Assembly (NCBI GenBank): GCA_023091735.1
Contig: JALKBU010000255.1
Coordinates: forward strand, 1-55,102
Origin: Trichomonas tenax
Taxonomy: Eukaryota > Parabasalia > Trichomonadida > Trichomonadidae
Direction of reading: 5' to 3'
Length of the DNA stretch: 55,102 nucleotides
The position numbers were made by a program, and so were the translations under genes. Positions 48,531 to 55,102 of the stretch are shown piece after piece; positions within the stretch are counted from its first letter, which is position 1, and the number at the start of each line of letters is the position of its first letter. The notes below the pieces were generated by a model. It searched no databases. It saw only the letters and a list, made by a program, of their open reading frames with translations, and had not been told where the DNA came from.

Positions 48531-49874
48531 TTTCTAAATTAATTTTATTTTTTTTTTGTTTTATATATGTATGCAGGGGAGTCATAAATGAGTTAAAGCA
48601 ATTTTTAAGGTAATGACTTTCCAAAATGCTCAAAATTAATGATTTTACGTCATTTATAACGGAGAAATGCTTTCATAAATGTCCACAATTAGTGATTTTC
48701 GTGTGATTTCAACGTGAAAATCACTCAAAAAGGTCAACGAGAAAAAAAAGTGGAGCCTAAATATCTTCATATTTCTTTGATTACATAGCAAATAAATCGG
48801 CAAATCTCAAGAATAATATCGGGAAAACTATGAATGAATAATATATATGTTTAGAGCAAAAACACCAACACATCATTTGGAATATGTCAGATTTGATTTT
48901 ACATGTCAAAATTAAATATCGACAGTTAACTCATTTATATTACACTCCAAGAAGGAAAATAGAATGTACAATCTATGTAGTCAGCAATTTTTATGATAAA
49001 ATTTGCCAAAATCTAGTTTTCGAAAGGTCAATGTCTGATCTTTTTATTTATCGATATCATGATTTTTTGACTCCATTGCCATCCTCACCTCAAGAAGTCG
49101 GAGGGAATGTCCAACGTAAGCAAGGCATAAAAACAAATATTCGAAGAAATGAACTATTAGCAAATCGCAAAAACTCAACAAAATGTTACAAAACACAATT
49201 CATTCTAATCTCTACTAAAAATTACATATATGTCACCTTTGCAATTTTTCTATATTACTCACAGATAAAGAGATATTGATCAAAGAATGTTCATTTTAGA
49301 AAAACAGTATTTTCTCGAAATTTACTCGATTAATCACCAATTTTTATTTGATAAAGAAGTTGCATTTATATCCATCAGTTGATATCGAAAAGGTCCCGAG
49401 AAATCTAATTATATATAAAGAATACCGCCAAAAAATGTCGTAGGTCCTTCCAGATCTAATAATATTCGTCAAATTACTAGGAAAAGTAATAGTCATCAAA
49501 TTTGAGCAACCAAAGAAATCATGTTTACTAATGTAGGGAGATATATACTTCTTATATTTGCCAGTAAAATGCTATCTCACATATATTTGGCAAATTTCAG
49601 GGAAAAAAAATAGATACCAATTTGATGAAATGTTCGATTCAAATTGTAATATTTAGATATATATTCATTTATTATTTCAATATGAATCACGCTATATGAC
49701 ACGAATCATTAAATAAGAGTTTTCATGAACAGTTTTACCTGATTAATATTGCAATATATCCCAAGCTATAATAATTTTCCAAAATGGAATCTTAGAAAAT
49801 ATATATTAAAGTTTATGGCAGGAGACGGCCGAAAAGACCCGAAGTACCTTTGGAAAGATTTAACAATCCATTTC
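48531..49874. other. AT-rich stretch with one doubtful ORF
   Basis: An ATG frame at 48884-49279 (131 residues, middle part TPLPSSPQEVGGNVQRKQG) looks protein-like but matches nothing I know. TTTACATGTCAAA occurs inside its start (about 48897-48910). The rest is empty. Confidence 0.3.
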
Positions 49875-50933
49875 TTATCTCAGAGAGCGGTCGATGGATA
49901 TCGCTTGCAAGATAGGGCCGACTCTGACTGGAGAGCATTCTTTAGAAAGTGTTGCACTAGGATTTTCAAAGAGCTTTTGGATGATGTTCATGTGCCCACC
50001 TGCAACAGCAAGATAAAGGATGAAGTCGATTGGAACATTGATTTCACCAATCATGTCAATTCCAGTGATGATCAAGTAGCAAAGTTTCCAATCATCATTT
50101 GAGTTTGCAATTTTTGCTTGCAGTTGACTCCATTCATTTTGATCGAAGTTCCGATTTGAACGAAAAATGTCACTAAGTGAACTGTTAACATTTGATTTGT
50201 GGAGTATATAATTGATAATGCTTCCAATAGAATACTTTTTTGTCATATCTAGCTCAACAGCTTGTTCCATTATGTTTGGTACAGCTTTGAACTTTGATGA
50301 TGGAGCTTGAAATCCAACAACTTCTGGATTCAAGAAGTTTAACTTCTTCTCTTCCTCAACATTAACGAAATTATCCTTAATAAATGAGATGAAAAATTCA
50401 GACCTTAATGAAGTGTTAGATCCAAATGAAAGGCTAGGTGCGTCTTCGATGTGTTGAATAATCCATGCGAACAAAAGTGGAGTACCAAATCCGAGCGAAT
50501 TACATGATGCACCGCATTCAACTAAGAACTTTAAAACTTCAGGACGATTGAAAATCATGGACTACTGAATTGGAGTCAATGGATGAATGAAATTGATATC
50601 GAGGTGGAACTGATCGAGAATAAGCGACATGATGCTTGTGTTATCATAGATGGCTTTGATGAAAAGAATGCTGTTGACGAAATTAGTCGGCTTACAGAAT
50701 GAAAATCAAAAATAAAGATCGACTTCTTGATTTCGAATGTCTTTTGAAATGGACGAACATTCATAGAGAATGGAATCGTTTGGAACAAGTTGCTTGTAGA
50801 ATTGGAGTGCGCTGAGATAAATGAGGACATCAACAGGAATGATGTCTTTGCATTGTTCAATAATGCTTAATGAGAGATCCTTGAAGATTCCTACAAGTTT
50901 ATCATAAGATGTAGTGTTTCTATAATATATCAA
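49875..50933 (-). pseudogene. Broken ankyrin-repeat gene
   Basis: Reading the minus strand, the N-terminal piece (IIEQCKDIIPVDVLIYLSAL...) ends in a stop near 50706. After a frame change the sequence continues FCKPTNFVNSILFIKAIYDN and LILDQFHLDINFIHPLTPIQ, then meets a TAG near 50567. It resumes directly as MIFNRPEVLKFLVECGASCNSLG and ends with ankyrin-like VAGGHMNIIQKLFEN and a normal stop at 49875. One frameshift and one premature stop disable an otherwise well preserved trichomonad-type ankyrin gene. The decay looks recent. Confidence 0.8.
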
Positions 50934-50963
50934 ACATTTATTAATAACAATAATATAATGAAT

Positions 50964-51710
50964 CTATTCTCCAACAAGAATTTCCATTAATTTCGAAAAA
51001 CTTGGGCTCGATGAATACTTCGCGATGCATGAAGGATCATTTTGTATTTCCTGAATAATCTGTGATATCTCTTCGTTCTTGCAGATTTGGATGAATTCTG
51101 GTGAATTTTTCTTATCTTCAATGAGTTCAGCGATATTTGGAAGTAAAGAATGTTCTGTTGGACCAATGAATGTCAGTGCTTGGCGTATTGATTGATCTTC
51201 TGGAGAAATTTCAAGTCCAGATTGATAAACTTGGCGCGCTTCTGTTAATTTGTTCATATTCCAGAGACAAAAACCTAACAATAAGTATGTATGCGTATTA
51301 TTTGCGTTAATTTGAAGACTCTTTTGGCAATATTCTGACGCTAATTCAAAATTTGTTTCTTTAATCTCTATATTTGCGAGAATGTTGTATACTTCTTCGG
51401 AATTTGGATTCATCTCTAATGCTTTTAACAAAATATCTCTTGCTTTATCATATTGGCCATATCCAAACTCTTTCTTTCCCTTTCTAACTAATTCGCTATA
51501 TATGCTCTCATCTGGTACTTCAGGAATGTAATCGATCAGACCACCAGAGATCCAATGAGGAGGATCCTCCAAATTAACCTTCCACGCTTTAGCTAATGTC
51601 TCGGCAGCTCCGGAATATGATCCATCTTCATTTTTGATCGTTTTGGTATCGCCCTCAAAACTTTTGATAAACCCTACGATCAAAGTTCGAAGTAAAATCT
51701 CTCTTTCCAT
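50964..51710 (-). CDS. SGT-like TPR co-chaperone
   Basis: The 248 residues follow the SGTA plan. The helical N-terminus (ILLRTLIVGFIKSFEG, then SGAAETLAKAWKVN) resembles the SGT dimerisation domain. Three TPR motifs follow (about 75-180: GYGQYDKARDILLKALEMNPNS, ELASEYCQKSLQINANN, LTEARQVYQSGLEISPED), then a short STI1/DP-like C-terminal region (SPEFIQICKNEEISQIIQEIQND). The glutamine-rich end of animal SGTA is absent. SGT binds Hsp70/Hsp90 through TPRs and hands tail-anchored proteins to the GET pathway. It shares a motif-rich divergent promoter with the membrane-protein gene at 52033. Confidence 0.85.
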   Translation of the reverse strand: MEREILLRTLIVGFIKSFEGDTKTIKNEDGSYSGAAETLAKAWKVNLEDPPHWISGGLIDYIPEVPDESIYSELVRKGKKEFGYGQYDKARDILLKALEMNPNSEEVYNILANIEIKETNFELASEYCQKSLQINANNTHTYLLLGFCLWNMNKLTEARQVYQSGLEISPEDQSIRQALTFIGPTEHSLLPNIAELIEDKKNSPEFIQICKNEEISQIIQEIQNDPSCIAKYSSSPSFSKLMEILVGE

Positions 51711-52032
51711 TTATAAAATTTTATGATAATTTACATGACATATTTTATAAATTTTTGATTCGAATCATACTTTACACGGCAGATTATTAATCGTTATATT
51801 TACTTGTCATTTTAAATTTGTGGCTAATTTAAAAATTTACATGACATATTTTTTGAATCACATTTTACATGACAAAAATCATTTATTTGTGAAATTTACA
51901 CGACCTATTTTTCATTAAGGTGAAAATTATTTGGTAAATTTGATAATTTACGTGACAAGTTTTTAATTTATTTGTCAGAAAAATCTCAAAATTTTTGTTT
52001 GAGTGCATTATAATCGAAAATAATCGTAGCTG
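51711..52032. promoter_or_regulatory. Divergent promoter with 3-5 TTTACATGACA copies
   Basis: Copies of TTTACATGACA or close variants lie at about 51731, 51837, 51863, 51898 (TTTACACGACC) and 51949 (TTTACGTGACAAG), between the SGT-like gene and the type I membrane-protein gene. This is the densest cluster in the window. Confidence 0.6.
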
Positions 52033-53070
52033 ATGATTTTCTTGCTTTGTCTCGTTAGGACGGGTATCTCGGGGAATCCCATCCCCGTGGATGAAAACGA
52101 CTCTATTCTCACTACGATGGAGTGTACTTCGTTTAGATCGAATCTCACCGTGGAGTATTTTTCGCACGAATTAACTCCATACGAGAATTTCTGCATTCAA
52201 GTCAATGGTGGAGCGATAATCAAAGGATCTGAAATACAATTATCGTATTACGACGAAATTAATGGTAAATCGGATGTAAAGCCAGGTTTCGCCGTTTTAT
52301 TCTCATCTACATCGAAAAATATTATACGAATCATATCAACGCAACAACAGACGATATACATATACCATATTTTCCCAACATTGCCCAACAAACAATTCAC
52401 ATATTTTTCTTCAAAGCCACAATTTGACCAAAACATACTACAAGAATCCGATACAGTCGTTTTTCTGCACTTTTCCGACTACAGGTCTATATCCGTGAGC
52501 GTAGATTTGAGTTCTTCTGTTGTTGCATATTATAATGACAGGTTTATTAACGATGGGTTCACCTCAAACACACCTTATTACATTTCCTATATCATAGCAC
52601 AGACATTGTCGAGCGGTCTTGCCAAATCCGCAAAGATTGATATCAAGTCGTCTGCAAGCACGTGGCCGAATCAATTTGATGGATTTTTCACAACTAATCT
52701 CCCTCAAATTCTTGAAGTGTCGTCATTACGTGAGTTTGGACTCAGTTATTGGATTTATATTATTATTTTCATTGTGGCAATCATTGTTGTCACATCAATT
52801 ATCACGATTATCCTTGTTTGCTGTAAAAAGAAACGCGTTCACCAAGAAAATGAAGAGGAAGAAGATGTTCCACAGGAAAATTGCGGTGATGTTTCATATC
52901 AAATGTATTATCCAAACAATCTCGCTGCAAACTTCCAGCCTGGATTCCCAGACCAAGAGCTGAATGTTCCTGATGAAACGAAGAATGAAATGTTCATCAA
53001 GTACCCTGAACCTGAGCCAGCGAAGCCTCAATCCGAAGACAAAGCACCAAATGTTAATCCATATCAATAG
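52033..53070 (+). CDS. Type I membrane protein, unknown family
   Basis: The 345 residues begin with a short hydrophobic signal (MIFLLCLVRTGISG), followed by a beta-rich extracytosolic region of about 225 residues with several N-glycosylation sequons (for example NLT). A single membrane helix follows (about 240-265, IIIFIVAIIVVTSIITIILVC), then a basic CCKKKR stop-transfer and an acidic, proline-rich cytosolic tail ending NVNPYQ. It should sit at the surface or in the endomembrane system with its tail in the cytosol. The ectodomain is not a family I know. TAA-free 3' context; stop is TAG. Confidence 0.75.
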   Translation: MIFLLCLVRTGISGNPIPVDENDSILTTMECTSFRSNLTVEYFSHELTPYENFCIQVNGGAIIKGSEIQLSYYDEINGKSDVKPGFAVLFSSTSKNIIRIISTQQQTIYIYHIFPTLPNKQFTYFSSKPQFDQNILQESDTVVFLHFSDYRSISVSVDLSSSVVAYYNDRFINDGFTSNTPYYISYIIAQTLSSGLAKSAKIDIKSSASTWPNQFDGFFTTNLPQILEVSSLREFGLSYWIYIIIFIVAIIVVTSIITIILVCCKKKRVHQENEEEEDVPQENCGDVSYQMYYPNNLAANFQPGFPDQELNVPDETKNEMFIKYPEPEPAKPQSEDKAPNVNPYQ

Positions 53071-54847
53071 ATTTTTTATTTGTTATTTTATTATTTGTTT
53101 TTTTTTTTTATTTATTAATTAAAACATCATATCATGCATCCCAAATGTTTGCTTTCAAATGGAATTTAATAGGTTGTGCATTTGAAAACCAAAAAGAAGC
53201 AATTTGAGTTGGGTATTATTTAATAGTAAAACCATTCAGGATGTCGATGTAAAAATTTCAACAATGAGATCTCAATCTTACTTTCACTATTCAATAAATC
53301 TTAACTAAAGTAAACTGTCGAGACTACATCATTTCTCATTTTCCAGTTTGGGAAATTGTTCCAACAGTTATTATCAAGCCACAATATATTAGCAAGTTCC
53401 ATGATGTTTACAATAAAGAAAATATATACCAACATATTTTAATAATGGGTAAAAATCATTGTAGCGAATAGATATTAATCATGAAAGTGTCGATATCTGA
53501 TTCGTGTTTCTTTAATTCGATCATAAAACATGATGATGGTATCATATGTATCAGGGATTCTCTATGTATCCAACATCGAATATTTTGCATGAATGTTTCC
53601 CATCTTATGCTTTGATGGGCTTGTCTAAAATTGATACGCAAAGTTGGCGAAACTCGTTTTTCAACTCACTGGATTAACTTCTTGAGAAGTTATTGAACCC
53701 CAATGTACAAAATCATGTTGTGCATGATATATTAAAGAATTAGCTAACAAAGGCTATATTTCATTAAAATATTAGATATATCTTGCATCAAAAACATTGA
53801 TTTGCCATGATGTGCTTTACTCATTATAATATATTATATTCCCATTGTATAGCATTTTTATACCGTAAAATATGTTGTTGTCGATGATAAATAGGTAAAT
53901 CTAATCACAATTATGCTTTTTAAGCTTTTTTTTTTGGAAAAAAAGTATTCCAATTGTTCACACATAAGCTCTGTGTGTTATTCTCCCCAAAAATAATGAT
54001 GATTCTTTTTGCGCGGCTAAATTTGAAAAATTTATTAAATTGAGAAGAATTAGTAGATAGATGATTTATTAATGATATGAAAACGAAAATCTCGAAAGAC
54101 ATATTTTCTCTGCAAACACAATTTTTTTGACAAAAATTTGATTCCCATCGAATATTTTCTTTAACATTAATTACTGAGATGCGCCAATTACTTTCCTTAG
54201 GGGCACAATTGATCTATAGTTGATGGACTATTACACTATTCAATTGAATAGAGTCAAGTTTGATATTTATGCTTAAAACAGCATTTCAATTACAAATTTG
54301 AAAAACATGACGTAATTTTTTTATTTTGATCTGGTACAGATATTGTGAAGGACAACAATGATATAATATATATAAATAAGATATATACTTATTGGATATT
54401 AACATTATATAGATTGTAGTTGATTATGAACACAATATGACATCATGACAAATGATGAAAGTGTTTTCACTTTTTTTGAAATTTCACAAAAAATTCAGTT
54501 TCGCTTTTATAGAGTTATTCAAGTTACACAGCCTTGATTTTTTTCTTTTTCTCTATAGATTCAGATTCATAATCTTTCGGCCTATCTATACATATGCTTA
54601 AATTGATCTGTACTTTGCTATTGGTCACTATATTCAAGCAAGAAAAAAATTTTGATACCCAAATTTTGCAAAAAAAGACGGATGTCAAAATTGTGATATT
54701 TGAGTGACTTATAATCGAAATAGAAACTTCAAACTATAGCTATAATGCTTAAACTTGATAGAGTTTATAATGATGTTATTATAACATTCCAACTCATTCT
54801 CTATCTGTCCGTGCTAAACACACCTTTGCACTCCCTATATTATTAAA
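53071..54847. other. AT-rich stretch, possible coding remnant
   Basis: At about 53545-53750 one plus-strand frame gives CFPSYALMGLSKIDTQSWRN, then a stop, then LLEKLLNPNVQNHVVHDIL, which looks like decayed coding sequence of unknown origin. The remainder (homopolymers near 53930, TATA-type runs near 54360) holds nothing I can name. Confidence 0.35.
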
Positions 54848-54898
54848 GCTCCACCTCACATTTTGATTTTTTTGAATGGAAGTGTTTCGTGTCGAGTC
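54848..54898 (-). mobile_element. Second fragment of the pogo-like transposase
   Basis: About 45 bases match the start of the transposase remnant at 19258-19304 in inverted orientation, differing in a few bases and a short A-run, and both read NQN-(M/V)-RWSF. It is only a fragment. Confidence 0.7.
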
Positions 54899-54907
54899 TA
54901 TGACAAA

Positions 54908-55005
54908 AGTGAACACCAAAAGTGACAAGGGAACCTTAAAGTCACTTTTCATGAATAAATTGTCACTTTTTGCTGGGGCAAATTGTCACCTTTATAAAAA
55001 GTGTC
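54908..55005. repeat. Cluster of GTCACTTTT / AAAAGTGAC motifs
   Basis: Within about 100 bases lie ACAAAAGTGAAC, AAAAGTGACAAG, AAGTCACTTTTCATGA, TTGTCACTTTTTG and TTGTCACCTTTA, in both orientations, and a related AAAAAGTGTCAT. No gene starts within the window. Confidence 0.75.
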
Positions 55006-55102
55006 ATAAATATCTTTGTTGTCTAACCAATACATCCAGGTTAGTGTTGTTGACGAGCCACAACTCTATCATCAACGAGCATATACCTAACTGGTAATTG
55101 GT

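Noticed and set aside
49749..50102. Plus-strand ORF starting MQYIPSYNN
   Set aside because: It overlaps the ankyrin pseudogene, which explains the sequence on the minus strand.
1..55102. Prokaryotic features (operons, Shine-Dalgarno sites, CRISPR, sigma promoters)
   Set aside because: Gene content, the intron and the initiator motifs are eukaryotic; no regularly spaced short repeats with unique spacers exist.

Overview
The window looks like nuclear DNA of a parabasalid (trichomonad) protist; the species cannot be fixed from the sequence. It is very AT-rich. Its genes are compact, mostly intronless, eukaryotic in content and packed on both strands with short 5' leaders. The one clear intron (11313-11397) has the trichomonad boundaries GTATGT...ACTAACACACAG. 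Several start codons sit just behind copies of GTCACTTTT, which fits the published Trichomonas initiator consensus. No rRNA, tRNA or CRISPR was recognised.

Layout. 1-1.8 kb: repeats, an orphan small ORF and a 302-bp inverted-repeat (MITE-like) element. 2-18.3 kb: a gene-dense block with an NDR-type AGC kinase, a tepsin/epsin-like ENTH protein, an alpha/beta hydrolase lacking its nucleophile serine, a Rab GTPase, a CS-Sel1 tail-anchored protein, a DYRK-like kinase with an intron, a histidine-phosphatase protein, a TVP23-like Golgi membrane protein, a SEP-domain protein, a polytopic membrane protein and an APE1-type AP endonuclease with a long charged tail. 19.2-23 kb: decay zone with a broken pogo/Tigger-like DDE_1 transposase and a broken CAMK-type kinase. 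23.2-25.3 kb: RPA3-like subunit, a small coiled-coil protein and a multipass membrane protein. 25.4-27.4 kb: a frameshifted long-form tRNase Z and a second decayed fragment. 27.4-43.7 kb: a second gene-dense block with a giant USP deubiquitinase, a CK1-family kinase, a coiled-coil protein, an ankyrin protein, a small unknown, Raptor and a ubiquitin-like/transmembrane protein. 43.7-49.8 kb: a gene desert with hairpins and one truncated ORF. 49.9-53.1 kb: a broken ankyrin gene, an SGT-like TPR co-chaperone and a type I membrane protein. 53.1-55.1 kb: AT-rich DNA, a second fragment of the same transposase and a cluster of initiator-like motifs.

Together the intact genes are housekeeping: signalling (NDR, DYRK, CK1, Raptor/TORC1), endomembrane traffic (tepsin-like, Rab, TVP23), ubiquitin and protein quality control (USP, SEP protein, UBL protein, SGT, CS-Sel1) and DNA metabolism (APE1, RPA3). 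They are not an operon-like pathway. The most interesting non-coding signal is a pair of recurrent upstream motifs: GTCACTTTT, in both orientations, and TTTACATGRCAAA. Both motifs are also carried, facing outward, in the terminal repeats of the MITE-like element at 1474-1775.
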